Below, one piece after another: positions 26,076 through 35,185 of a DNA stretch of 64,000 nt. Origin of the DNA: an archaeon (GTDB lineage: Archaea > Asgardarchaeota > Thorarchaeia > Thorarchaeales > Thorarchaeaceae). Position numbers and translations under genes: made by a program. How positions within the stretch are numbered: position 1 is the first letter of the stretch; each line of letters starts with the position of its first letter. The stretch spans positions 1 through 64,000 of the forward strand of contig JAJRZD010000019.1 in assembly GCA_024275415.1 (NCBI GenBank), written 5' to 3'. The notes below the pieces were generated by a model, which saw nothing but the letters and a program-made list of their open reading frames with translations, was not told where the DNA came from and did not search any database.

Positions 26076-27101
26076 TTGAATGACTCCCGTCAAGATCGAC
26101 TCGAGATGTACTCTCGCATGCTGGCATTGCGTGATTTTGATGAAGAAGATCTCAGGTCTGTTGAAGGTACCAGCATCACCGTTGTTGGAGCAGGTGGGCT
26201 TGGAAGTCCAATACTTCAGTTGCTGACCTCAATCGGCTTCGGAAAGATTCGTATCATTGATTATGATGTGGTAGAACTCTCTAACCTCCAGCGACAGACC
26301 ATATACAATTATGATGACATTGGCATCCCGAAGGTAGATGCAGCCGTCGCGAACCTTTCAAAGCAGAATCCTTTCGTGCAGTTCTAACCGATTGCCTTGG
26401 CAATCAAAGAGAGTAATGCTCTGGATCTCCTCAAAGGTACCGACATAATCGTTGACGGACTGGACACAATGACTGCTCGAAGGGCTGTCAATCAGGCAAG
26501 TTATGCTCTGAAGATTCCTTATGTTTACGCAGGTGCCATAGAATACTACGCTAACATTTCCACTTTCATACCTGACGAAACGGGATGCCTTTATTGCCTG
26601 GTTGGGGATATGGAAGATAACCCTGAGAATACGTGTGCCAATGTTGGGGTGTCGCCCATGTTGCTTTCACTGGTAGGAGCGATTGAGGTTCGGGAAGCGG
26701 TTTCATTGGCAACAGGAAGGCAACCGCGACTGGCTGGGAAATTAATGCATGCCGATATTGATGTGCTTGGATTTGACACATTTGATATTGCTCGCTCCGA
26801 TGCATGCCCGGTATGTTCTGCTGCACCCTCCACGTCATCATCAGAATCCGATGAGCTCAGTATCACCATGTTATGTACGAATAGTTTCAGCATATCCCCT
26901 TCGAAACCCTTGGCTCTCGACCTTGAGAGCGTTGTTACACGAGTTGAAACGCAACGCCTACTCAGGAGGAAAACTTCTGTCATCATCAAATTTGCCTCCG
27001 GGATATCGGTGACCCTGATGAATACCGGAAGTGCCGTCATCAAGGGTGCAAAAGATAAAGATGAAGCTCTTTCAGTCTATCACACTCTCGTTTCGCACTA
27101 G
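26076..27101 (+). CDS. E1/HesA-MoeB-ThiF-like enzyme, interrupted by an in-frame TAA
   Basis: The first part has the nucleotide site VVGAGGLGSPILQLL near residue 35 and the adenylation residues in IIDYDVVELSNLQRQ. TAA at 26385-26387 follows QNPFVQF, and the same frame continues PIALAIKESNALDLL, IIVDGLDTMTARRAVN, then zinc-cysteine pairs CLYC and CPVC and an additional C-terminal domain of about 70 residues. Both halves join seamlessly to a single E1 fold. It would adenylate a ubiquitin-like sulfur carrier such as MoaD. The start is TTG 26076. Confidence 0.82.
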
Positions 27102-28312
27102 AGATATAACGACAGCGCAGCCCGAGGGTTCTTGCGTAGCATACGAAATGTCAGCTTTCTCTTTGCCTCCTTCTGTGAGATTATCCCACCAATGGCACTT
27201 CCAATGAGTTGACGGGAGTAATAGTCATCTCTGAAGAAACTACAAAGGGTTTCCATGTTTCTTATACTCTTGTAGAACAGCTTGGCCATTGATTGGGTGA
27301 CATTGAGTTCGCTTAGAATCATTCTCTTGCAGTCCTCAACATAGGCACTCAATGCCATTGGATTCGATGCTACAACAGCTTCTCTAACGGCTGATGCAGC
27401 TAAGATGCCAGACTGGATTGCTTCAGGTATTCCCTCTCCTGTGAATGCGTCGACAAGTCCTGCAGCATCCCCAACTAATAGGGCTCTACCCTTGACCATC
27501 CGGCCGGCAGGTCGGACTGGGAATCGTGCGGAAGAATCTGATAGTATCTGTGGCTCGATGGAATGCTCATCCTTGAACTTGCTGAACCATCTCTCAAATC
27601 CCGCTCTTAGATTACTGACCTTGTCCTGTCTACAGCAGGCTCCAACACTTAGGATCTCGCGTTTTGGGAAGCACCATGTATAGCCATGTGGGAACTCTCC
27701 AAAGTACAACTGAATGAGACTTGTATCATCGTTACCCGGCTCTCCGCAGATCTCCCGTACTTTTTCTTCTCCAACCTTAGCTTCGATTTCAAGTGCGACG
27801 CTGGCAGAGTCGTTCCTCCAACCCGCGTAGAATCTAAGTTGTTTTGCGACTCTGCTATTCATACCATCTGCGCCAATCAAGAATTTTCCTGTATGCGTTT
27901 CTCCATCCATGGTGGTAACAGACACACTGGTCGAGCTCTCCTGTATATCTATCACCTCACAATTCTCCATGACCTGGGCTCCGGATTCAGCAGCCTTTAT
28001 CAGTAACAGGTGGTCGAAGTCCTCCCGCATGACTGTTATCCCTGGCTTGGAGCGATTTTCAGGGATACAATCCACTCGAAAGCCAGAGGGAGCAAAAATT
28101 GAAACACCGCTAATCTTTCTCTGTGCAACACTACTAAGGTCAAAATCTAGCAGTTCAGAAACCAAGAACCTCGCTCCGCCCGCGCACGGTTTGCTCCTAG
28201 GGAAGGTTTCTTTGTCCACCAGAAGGACTGACAGACCAAGATTCGCAGCCTGCTTGGCTGCAGAGGAACCAGCAGGGCCTGCACCTACAACTATCACATC
28301 GTACTCGGCCAT
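27098..28312 (-). CDS. Geranylgeranyl reductase family flavoprotein
   Basis: A 404-residue FAD enzyme. VIVVGAGPAGSSAAKQAA is the dinucleotide-binding motif, FPRSKPCAGG the family signature near residue 40, FLIGADGMNSRVAKQL the second motif, and ALLVGDAAGLVDAFTGEGI the FAD ribityl site. It likely reduces geranylgeranyl chains of archaeal lipids or of quinones. It is convergent with the E1-like gene, with stops overlapping by four bases. A second family member lies at 50972. Confidence 0.87.
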   Translation of the reverse strand: MAEYDVIVVGAGPAGSSAAKQAANLGLSVLLVDKETFPRSKPCAGGARFLVSELLDFDLSSVAQRKISGVSIFAPSGFRVDCIPENRSKPGITVMREDFDHLLLIKAAESGAQVMENCEVIDIQESSTSVSVTTMDGETHTGKFLIGADGMNSRVAKQLRFYAGWRNDSASVALEIEAKVGEEKVREICGEPGNDDTSLIQLYFGEFPHGYTWCFPKREILSVGACCRQDKVSNLRAGFERWFSKFKDEHSIEPQILSDSSARFPVRPAGRMVKGRALLVGDAAGLVDAFTGEGIPEAIQSGILAASAVREAVVASNPMALSAYVEDCKRMILSELNVTQSMAKLFYKSIRNMETLCSFFRDDYYSRQLIGSAIGGIISQKEAKRKLTFRMLRKNPRAALSLYL

Positions 28313-28374
28313 CTCAAACCAGCCATATAGCCTACAACAACACTTCCCATTAAATCATTGCACTCGCTTTTATA

Positions 28375-29142
28375 TTAATAAGCCAAATAACCCCCATCTA
28401 CAGCAAGTGTCTGCCCTGTGATGTATCTAGCATCCTCACTTGCGAGGAAACATGCTGCGCCACGGATCCACTCGTTCTGTGCGAACATCGGGAGCGCGGT
28501 TCGTGGCTCTATCATCTGTGTCCGGATTGCATCATCATTGAAGGCTTCAGCTGACATACTGGTAGGAAAGAATCCCGGTGCTATAGCATTGACACGGATG
28601 TTGTGCTTTCCAAGCTCGATTGCTAGCGCCCGCGTCATCGTGATCATCCCGCCTTTCGAGGTGTAGTATCCCACCTCGGGGAACCGTGTCCCCCTGAACC
28701 CGAAGGTCGATGTGATGTTGATGATGACCCCTTCCTCCTTTTGGATCATCACACGCGCAACTTCTCTTGATGCGAGAAATGCTGAGGTTAGGTTTACATC
28801 CATAACTGTGTGCCAATCATCCAGTGTCTGCTCAATCAGAGGTTTTACGATGTACATTCCTGCATTGTTGACAAGGACATCCACTGTTCCGAATTCATTG
28901 ACCGCAGATTCTACAAGAGCGATGATGTCTTCTTCCTCCTTCACATCAGTTTGAATTGGTAGCGCCCTTACATCATATTCTTTCTCCAAGGTCTTAGCTA
29001 TTTCTTCAAGGAGATTCATTCGTCGGGCAGCAAGAACAATATTGGAACCCGATTCAGCAAAACCATGTGCGAATTGTTCTCCAAGACCAGCGGAAGCACC
29101 AGTAATGATTGTCACTTTCCCGTTCAGATCATATCTCTTCAT
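28375..29142 (-). CDS. Short-chain dehydrogenase/reductase
   Basis: A 255-residue SDR. TGASAGLGEQFAHGF is the NAD(P) motif, NNAGMYIVKPLIEQT follows, and ITSTFGFRGTRFPEVGYYTS with K carries the Ser-Tyr-Lys triad. The end QTLAVDGGYLAY is typical of classical SDRs such as gluconate dehydrogenase or FabG. The A-rich/R residues after the first beta strand favour NADP. The exact substrate is not predictable. Confidence 0.87.
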   Translation of the reverse strand: MKRYDLNGKVTIITGASAGLGEQFAHGFAESGSNIVLAARRMNLLEEIAKTLEKEYDVRALPIQTDVKEEEDIIALVESAVNEFGTVDVLVNNAGMYIVKPLIEQTLDDWHTVMDVNLTSAFLASREVARVMIQKEEGVIINITSTFGFRGTRFPEVGYYTSKGGMITMTRALAIELGKHNIRVNAIAPGFFPTSMSAEAFNDDAIRTQMIEPRTALPMFAQNEWIRGAACFLASEDARYITGQTLAVDGGYLAY

Positions 29143-29205
29143 CTCACGACCTCAAATCGTTTCTCTGTGAAGAGGTATGATATACCCCCAGATAAACCAT
29201 GACCA

Positions 29206-31209
29206 TCAAAGCAGTTGTTTTCCACGTTTGACAATATTCTCTGGCGAGAAACCAAATTTCTCAAAAAGCACCTCTGAAGGTGCTGAAGCACCGAACCTGT
29301 CTATCGATATCACATCTCCTTCCTGTCCTATCCATCTATCCCATCCGTGCCGCACTCCTGCCTCTACTGCAAGCCTTGCAGTCACAGCTGGTGGGAGGAC
29401 AGAATCCCGATATTCTTGACTCTGTGCTTCGAAGAGTTCCCAGCTGGGGAATGAAACGACCCGGACTGCAATTCCCTCAACAGATAGGCTTTTTGCGGCT
29501 TCTAATGAGGGCGACACCTCGGATCCGGACGCCATAATGATGAGATCCGGAATACCATCTGAATAGTCCGCCAGTACATATGCGCCTTTTTCGGTATTTC
29601 TTGAACTTGCATATTCGGAACGGTCAATAATTGGAACCCCTTGGCGGGTCAGCACAATCACGGTTGGCGAGTGCCGTCTTCCTATCGCAATTCGCCATGC
29701 CTCCACGACCTCATTGGCGTCAGATGGTCTAATGACAACAATATCTGGCATTGCCCGCAGGGTGGACAATTGTTCTATGGGCTGATGTGTTGGGCCGTCC
29801 TCTCCGAGACCTATACTATCATGGGTGAAGACCCATATGCTCGGATAACCTGACATTGCTGATAAACGAATTGCAGGTCGCATGTAGTCTGAGAAGATGA
29901 AGAATGTTCCCGCATAGGGGATAAAGCCTCCGTGAACCGCAAGGCCGTTCACAATGGCACCCATTGCATGTTCCCTGACACCATAGAAGATATTACGTCC
30001 TTCAGGAGTGTCCTTTTGAAACGCAGGACTATCATTGATCCATGTCTTGTTTGAGCCAGTCAAATCTGCAGAGCCCCCTATAAGCTCGGGAAGGCTCTTG
30101 GCAAGTATGTTCAGGACTTTCCCAGAGGCAGCTCGCGTAGGCATCATTTTCCCAGTGCTATCGAATACCGGCAGATCTGAATCCCACCCCTCTGGAAGGT
30201 TCCCCTGCAAACGCCTCTCAAGTTCTGTTCCAAGATTCTTGAACTGTTTCTTGTATGAGCGGAAGCGACTCTCCCACTCATTCTGCATCTTCTTGCCACG
30301 AGGAATTGCTTCCCTGAAATGTTCTAGAACATCCTTTGGGATGTAGTATCTCGGCTCTACGGGCCATCCAAGTGCTTCCTTTGCCCCATTCAGTTCTTCC
30401 TTCCCTGCCGGCTCCCCATGTGACTTCTCAGTGCCTTGTTTGGTCGGAAGTCCGAATCCAATTACGGTCTTGCACATGATCAGAGTTGGTTTAGAACCCT
30501 GTTTGGCGCCATTTATGGCATTATCAATCGTTTCCACATCATTTCCATCTTCGACCCTGACGACATTCCATCCTAGGGCATTATACTTGGCTGCAACATC
30601 TTCTGTGAACGTACGGTCCGTGCTACCATCAATGGAAATCCTATTGTCATCATATAGCACTATGAGCTTTCTCAGCCCCAAATGTCCCGCTAGGGATGAC
30701 GCCTCAGAGGCGATTCCCTCCATCAAGTCCCCGTCTGTCGCAATCACATATGTATAATGATCAACTACCTCATAATCTGGTCTGTTGTACACTGCTGAGA
30801 GGTTCGCCTCCGCAATCGCCAAACCGACCGCGTTACTGATACCCTGTCCAAGCGGTCCTGTGGTCACCTCGACTCCGGGAGTGCAGCCATATTCAGGGTG
30901 GCCGGGTGTCTTGCTTTCCCATTGTCTGAATCTCTTTATCTCCTCTAAGGGAAGGTCGTACCCTGTTAGATGGAGCAACGAATAGAGCAGCATCGACCCA
31001 TGTCCTCCCGATAGCACGAACCGATCCCTGTCTGGCCACATCGGGTCTTTTGGATTGAATCTCAAGTGTCGTGTCCAAAGGGCATATGCCATGGCAGCTG
31101 CCCCCATAGGCATTCCAGGATGTCCTGATTTTGCATCTTCAATTGCATCGGCTGAAAGGAAACGAATAGTGTTGATTGCTCTTTCTTGGAGTGAGGCTCT
31201 TGGTGTCAT
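29206..31209 (-). CDS. tkt: Transketolase, full length
   Basis: A 667-residue transketolase in one chain. [20 protein letters not shown] and [17 protein letters not shown] form the TPP half, [19 protein letters not shown] binds metal and pyrophosphate, and [19 protein letters not shown] with [18 protein letters not shown] forms the pyrimidine half. Many archaea encode it as two split proteins, so the single long form suggests bacterial ancestry. It moves two-carbon units in the pentose phosphate pathway. Confidence 0.92.
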   Translation of the reverse strand: MTPRASLQERAINTIRFLSADAIEDAKSGHPGMPMGAAAMAYALWTRHLRFNPKDPMWPDRDRFVLSGGHGSMLLYSLLHLTGYDLPLEEIKRFRQWESKTPGHPEYGCTPGVEVTTGPLGQGISNAVGLAIAEANLSAVYNRPDYEVVDHYTYVIATDGDLMEGIASEASSLAGHLGLRKLIVLYDDNRISIDGSTDRTFTEDVAAKYNALGWNVVRVEDGNDVETIDNAINGAKQGSKPTLIMCKTVIGFGLPTKQGTEKSHGEPAGKEELNGAKEALGWPVEPRYYIPKDVLEHFREAIPRGKKMQNEWESRFRSYKKQFKNLGTELERRLQGNLPEGWDSDLPVFDSTGKMMPTRAASGKVLNILAKSLPELIGGSADLTGSNKTWINDSPAFQKDTPEGRNIFYGVREHAMGAIVNGLAVHGGFIPYAGTFFIFSDYMRPAIRLSAMSGYPSIWVFTHDSIGLGEDGPTHQPIEQLSTLRAMPDIVVIRPSDANEVVEAWRIAIGRRHSPTVIVLTRQGVPIIDRSEYASSRNTEKGAYVLADYSDGIPDLIIMASGSEVSPSLEAAKSLSVEGIAVRVVSFPSWELFEAQSQEYRDSVLPPAVTARLAVEAGVRHGWDRWIGQEGDVISIDRFGASAPSEVLFEKFGFSPENIVKRGKQLL

Positions 31210-31215
31210 TGCTGG

Positions 31216-31416
31216 CTATTCTCTCCACAAGGATTGATCAAATCCATCGGTTTGAACGATGCTCTCAGGACTCAACCCTCTTTTGGTTGTTACGCTTTGT
31301 AGGATTTCCAAGCACACGATCTGGTTCGAATCCCTAAGAGCAATCCTCGCTAACGGCTCAAGTGTGAATTTGCAACATCTTCTCATTGCTTCCTTCAAAT
31401 GCCATGTGCATTCCAT
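31216..31416 (-). CDS. Hypothetical 66-residue protein upstream of tkt
   Basis: The frame starts MECTWHLKEAMRRCCKFTLE and ends FDQSLWRE, six bases before the transketolase start, so it would be co-transcribed. The cysteines could bind metal. There is no recognisable family, and the frame may be fortuitous. Confidence 0.35.
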   Translation of the reverse strand: MECTWHLKEAMRRCCKFTLEPLARIALRDSNQIVCLEILQSVTTKRGLSPESIVQTDGFDQSLWRE

Positions 31417-31429
31417 CTTGCCTCATACA

Positions 31430-32029
31430 TCACAGCTCTAGTGTTTCTCCAATAGTATGTCCCGGAGGGAACCTGTTCATGAACTCTCCTTTGAGAATGT
31501 CCATGGTTACCATGTACTGAAACTTTCCCATCGAGAAAAGCATCTCTCGGAACACACCTACCTTTTTGAACCCAACCTTTTCGTAGGTTCTTATCGCACT
31601 CTTATTGTGTTCCAGAGCATAAAGGTAGATGTTATTCAGCCCGAGCACATGGCATCCCCCAGAGCGTAACTAGCATCGCTTCAGTCGCGTATCCTTTCTC
31701 CCTTTCATTGAAATTCCAGATCGAGATTCCAAGTTCAGCGTGTCTATGTACCTTTGAAATATCAAACAGGCTAGATGTTTCGAGGAACACCTTGGTGTCT
31801 TTGTGTTCGATTGCGAAGAGGATCTCTGCCCATTATCCCATGGTTTGGCAATACAAGCATTCTCCAACCACTGCTGTTCAGCCAGACGCGAGTTTGGGAG
31901 CGGATTTCCAAGATACTGTCTTGTATCAATATTGTTGATATACTGCATGAGGACATCAATGTCATTCACCTCAAGTGCCCGTAGATGAACATGATTACCA
32001 TAATACATGATATTCTGGGAAACACTCAT
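31430..32029 (-). pseudogene. RimJ/RimL-type acetyltransferase with two frameshifts
   Basis: The N-terminal frame (VHLRALEVNDIDVLMQYINN) is a GNAT opening up to about 31845. The next frame carries ILFAIEHKDTKVFLETSSLF and ELGISIWNFNEREKGYATEA, the acetyl-CoA site, until about 31660. The third frame gives NIYLYALEHNKSAIRTYEKV and GFKKVGVFRE, the normal C-terminus. Two single-base shifts are needed to restore the 190-residue enzyme. Confidence 0.75.
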
Positions 32030-32136
32030 TCCCCGTTAAAAGAGTCACTACCGCATTTACCGAACTAGAGATAGCTAGAAGACGTTATACTTTTATGGTC
32101 TTGTGTTATTACTAGGTCAATTTCCTCGTTCAGGAG

Positions 32137-32505
32137 ATGGAGATAGGAGAAATGCAACTAGAACTACTACTTGGTGGATTTATTACAATCATCATCCTTG
32201 TGGTTGTGGTATTCCTTGTGATATACGGATTGTTCCTTGGGGTTGCCCTTGGTTTTGTCAATGGTGAGAACCGGGAGATTGGCTCCACATTTGTTACGGC
32301 CCTTGGAATCGCATTGCTAGGATGGATTCCCATCTTGGGTTGTATCATCTCTTGGTACCTCATCAAGACACGACATGAAGTCGGCTGGGGTGGTGCCATT
32401 GTCGCATGGCTGTTGACTGCAATCATCGCATTCATCGTAATCATGGCACTCATGTTCGTCTTCGGCTTGACACTGTTTGCACTCCCAGTGTATCCGTATC
32501 CGTAA
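32137..32505 (+). CDS. Small membrane protein
   Basis: A 122-residue protein with three or four hydrophobic helices (LLLGGFITIIILVVVVFLVI, FVTALGIALLGWIPILGCII and AIVAWLLTAIIAFIVIMALM). I do not recognise a family. It is followed 18 bp downstream by another membrane protein and may be co-transcribed. A TATA-like TACTTTTATGG lies about 45 bases upstream. Confidence 0.6.
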   Translation: MEIGEMQLELLLGGFITIIILVVVVFLVIYGLFLGVALGFVNGENREIGSTFVTALGIALLGWIPILGCIISWYLIKTRHEVGWGGAIVAWLLTAIIAFIVIMALMFVFGLTLFALPVYPYP

Positions 32506-32523
32506 TAGCTTGAAGGATGACTT

Positions 32524-33198
32524 GTGGTGGTAACGGAAGCAACCGACGATGGGACTTTGCAACAACCTTGTGAACAGGTCATTTTTGACCCACAACGAGG
32601 AAAGCTCGTTGTAGATTTCAGGGCTGTTGCACGCAGACCCATCAAGTTCCTACGGCTCATTGGGCCATTCCTTACCGCCCATCATCCTCTTTGTTCACAT
32701 TTTGGTGGACACACGATATCTGTCAGACACCGAACCTATTGTGTTGGCTGTCTGTTCAACACGCTATCATTCTTTTCTGCTTTCGGTTTCTTCCTGCTCT
32801 TATGGATGGTCAACCCCCTGCTTGCTCAACGCTCGTATCTCTTCTATGGTGGGATTGGCGCAGTCATTATCTCACTCCTGATCAGCGCAACTGGATTGAC
32901 TTCCAACATGAAGATCAAGATACTTGCCAAATTCCTTCTTGGTGCGGGTTTTGCGGCAATAACTGTTTCAATCCTAGTGGCAGGCGATGATATACTACTG
33001 AATATTGATGGGAAGATCCTGTTCATTCTGCTGATGTACCTCCCGGTCATGACGATTATGAATGCCAAACGGATGTGGGAGATCGAGAACGCGTGTAAGG
33101 ACTGCGAACACAAGATGCGTTGGAGCAGATGTCCTGGTTTCAAAGATATCATCTGTAAGACAATCGTTGAAGGCTTTGTGAAGCGAAACGATACCTAG
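32524..33198 (+). CDS. Membrane protein with cysteine clusters (unknown)
   Basis: A 224-residue protein. HHPLCSHFGGHTISVRHRTY then CVGCLFN near residue 55 and CKDCEHKMRWSRCPGF near residue 200 look like metal-binding pairs that flank four membrane helices. The DUF2085-like arrangement (HPLC-H then CVGC before the helices) is suggestive. The function is unknown. The start is GTG or ATG in the 32524 region. Confidence 0.6.
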   Translation: MVVTEATDDGTLQQPCEQVIFDPQRGKLVVDFRAVARRPIKFLRLIGPFLTAHHPLCSHFGGHTISVRHRTYCVGCLFNTLSFFSAFGFFLLLWMVNPLLAQRSYLFYGGIGAVIISLLISATGLTSNMKIKILAKFLLGAGFAAITVSILVAGDDILLNIDGKILFILLMYLPVMTIMNAKRMWEIENACKDCEHKMRWSRCPGFKDIICKTIVEGFVKRNDT

Positions 33199-33242
33199 GA
33201 GCCAATTCTTGCTTTATCCAACACATTAATTTTTCACGGTTC

Positions 33243-33866
33243 ATGCCAAAAGGGTTGAGAGGGTTTCAATTGAGTAAGAAGAAAATTGTATTCAAGGTGC
33301 CAGTCGTGCGGGTACAATTTGACGGTATGCGGTTCCCGAAAAAATGTCCAGTTTGTGGTAAAGAAGCAACGATGAACAGTCGTATCTCTTTTGCGACTAA
33401 AGGAATCCAGCGTGCCAGCCCAATTTTGACTTCCTATCCTACTTCTGGTGTCAGCCATACCTCACCTAGTAGCATCTTCGTGCCAAGAAGTCTTTTGCTC
33501 TACGTCTGTGATGAGCATTATAGATCGGAATCTGGTGATACGAACTACAAAGTCATCTGTTTCGTGATTAACGTGGTGCTGGCAGCAGCATCCGTTTTTG
33601 TAGGATTACAGGTTGCAAATCATCTTTGGGTAGGTACCCCTGTGGATATATCTACTCTATCTGTCCTGTTGGCATTTCCTGTGTCGCTTTTGATCACAGC
33701 TATGGTGCTCAGAAGTGGACCTCTTGGATCTGCAGTGAAAGTCGTTGGGTTCGATTCGGGAATCTCAAACATATGGTTACAGTTCACCCGAGATGATTAT
33801 CGAGAGGCTTTCATGAGAGAGAATAGCGAGCATGCTGAACTGGTCAAGTGGATTATGAAATCTTAG
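33243..33866 (+). CDS. Membrane protein with N-terminal zinc ribbon
   Basis: A 207-residue protein. FPKKCPVCGKEATMNSRI near residue 37 is half a zinc ribbon, completed perhaps by YVCDEHYRSES. Two membrane helices follow (VICFVINVVLAAASVFVGLQ and LSVLLAFPVSLLITAMVL). The C-terminal part may be cytoplasmic (FTRDDYREAFMRENSEH). I cannot assign a function. Confidence 0.6.
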   Translation: MPKGLRGFQLSKKKIVFKVPVVRVQFDGMRFPKKCPVCGKEATMNSRISFATKGIQRASPILTSYPTSGVSHTSPSSIFVPRSLLLYVCDEHYRSESGDTNYKVICFVINVVLAAASVFVGLQVANHLWVGTPVDISTLSVLLAFPVSLLITAMVLRSGPLGSAVKVVGFDSGISNIWLQFTRDDYREAFMRENSEHAELVKWIMKS

Positions 33867-33963
33867 ATTTCCTCTCTCTTCCGAGAACTATTCTTCTGGT
33901 ATAAATAAAATGAGGGGGCTGCCTACTCGATAAGTGACAAGCCCCCTCTGCCATGGTGTTCAA

Positions 33964-34344
33964 TCAGACCTTTAGTTCCAACTCGCTTTTCCAGAGACCG
34001 TGGATGTTGCAATATGAGGTTGCCATGAAAGTACCCGACTTCTCTGTCTTGAAGGCAAAGATCGCATAGGGCTCGGAGTACATCTTACTAGTATCGGCGC
34101 CCCCAGCCGACTCCCCATGATGGTCGAATGTGCAGTATCCGACTTCTACTGGGAACTTCTCGCCTTCTGGCCAGAAGAACAAGTCTGCCCATTTGATATG
34201 ATGTGCAGTAGTGTTCGGATGTGGAATTTCTTTTCCTACTGTTATATGGATGTGGTACAACCCGTTGCCTTTGTCCTCAATCTCTATTACCGGAACGTGT
34301 TTCTCATTTTTCCAGTCTGCTGTCTGTATCCAACTCTTGGACAT
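33964..34344 (-). CDS. Superoxide reductase (neelaredoxin type)
   Basis: A 126-residue protein of the desulfoferrodoxin/neelaredoxin family. EKHVPVIEIED gives the first histidine, GKEIPHPNTTAHHIKWADLF the next two or three, and SGTFMATSYCNIHGLWKSEL the axial cysteine and last histidine. It reduces superoxide to peroxide without making oxygen, as anaerobes do. The N-terminal Dx-type iron site is lacking, so it is the single-centre class. Confidence 0.88.
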   Translation of the reverse strand: MSKSWIQTADWKNEKHVPVIEIEDKGNGLYHIHITVGKEIPHPNTTAHHIKWADLFFWPEGEKFPVEVGYCTFDHHGESAGGADTSKMYSEPYAIFAFKTEKSGTFMATSYCNIHGLWKSELELKV

Positions 34345-34497
34345 TATCCTGAACCTTCCTTTTTGCGAGGCAGATTCAACTGCCTATGCCTTAACCAATC
34401 AGAACCCATCGTTAAAACATCTTCGTCATGACGAAACGACATTATTATATGGAAATGAACGTGGGCAATCGTGGTTCTTTTCAAAGGGGTGATTCGT

Positions 34498-35079
34498 GTG
34501 TCGGAAACAAACGGTTTCGTAAAGCTCAACTCGACTACCAGTGAACCCGATAGAGCACCAAACTCGGTGTATATCGCGTTGTTAGCCATCTTCACGGCCC
34601 TTACTACAGTTGCTACCATTGTGTTCATTATCCCAATCCCATCCACTTTCGGATATTTCAATCTGGGGGACGCATTGGTAATGATATCTGGTATCCTTCT
34701 TGGCCCAATTGGGGGCTTCATCGCAGGCGGTGCAGGATCGGCAATGGGTGATCTTGCATTGGGCTATGTCGGTTACGCTCCGTTCACTTTCTTCATCAAA
34801 GGAGGAGAAGGATTGGTTGTTGGAGCCATCAGCCGCTACTCGGGAAATAAAACCACATTGCGATTTTGGGATGTCATCGCAGTCCTATTAGGTTCCATTA
34901 TTATGCTCTCTGGCTATTATATCGCCGAAGTTGTCTTTCTGGGGTTGGCACCACATGCAGCTCTCCTCGAACTAGTCGCCTTTAATTCGATTCAGGTTAT
35001 CGCAGGAAGCGCAATCTCGCTTATCGTTGGCCCTATGCTTCGAGGGTTCCTGAAAGGCTATGTCTGGAAATCCGAATAG
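34498..35079 (+). CDS. ECF transporter S-component-like protein
   Basis: A 193-residue membrane protein with about six helices. IPIPSTFGYFNLGDALVMIS and GILLGPIGGFIAGGAGSAMG then DLALGYVGYAPFTFFIKGGE are the family pattern, shared with riboflavin and HMP carriers. It captures a vitamin-like substrate for an energy-coupling module encoded elsewhere. The GTG at 34498 is chosen as the start; an upstream ATG in frame is possible. Confidence 0.82.
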   Translation: MSETNGFVKLNSTTSEPDRAPNSVYIALLAIFTALTTVATIVFIIPIPSTFGYFNLGDALVMISGILLGPIGGFIAGGAGSAMGDLALGYVGYAPFTFFIKGGEGLVVGAISRYSGNKTTLRFWDVIAVLLGSIIMLSGYYIAEVVFLGLAPHAALLELVAFNSIQVIAGSAISLIVGPMLRGFLKGYVWKSE

Positions 35080-35185
35080 TTCCTTATCACTGAACAAACA
35101 AGTCCGCTTTTTCTACAGATTCTCAGAATCCCTTTTTAGGAGGCTCATATGACATGATTATGTGTTTCGTTGAAACATACAAAAG

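Noticed and set aside
31317-31345. tRNA T-arm-like GGTTCGAATCC
   Set aside because: The flanking bases do not form a 5-bp T stem (mismatches after two pairs) and no acceptor, D or anticodon arm is found upstream.
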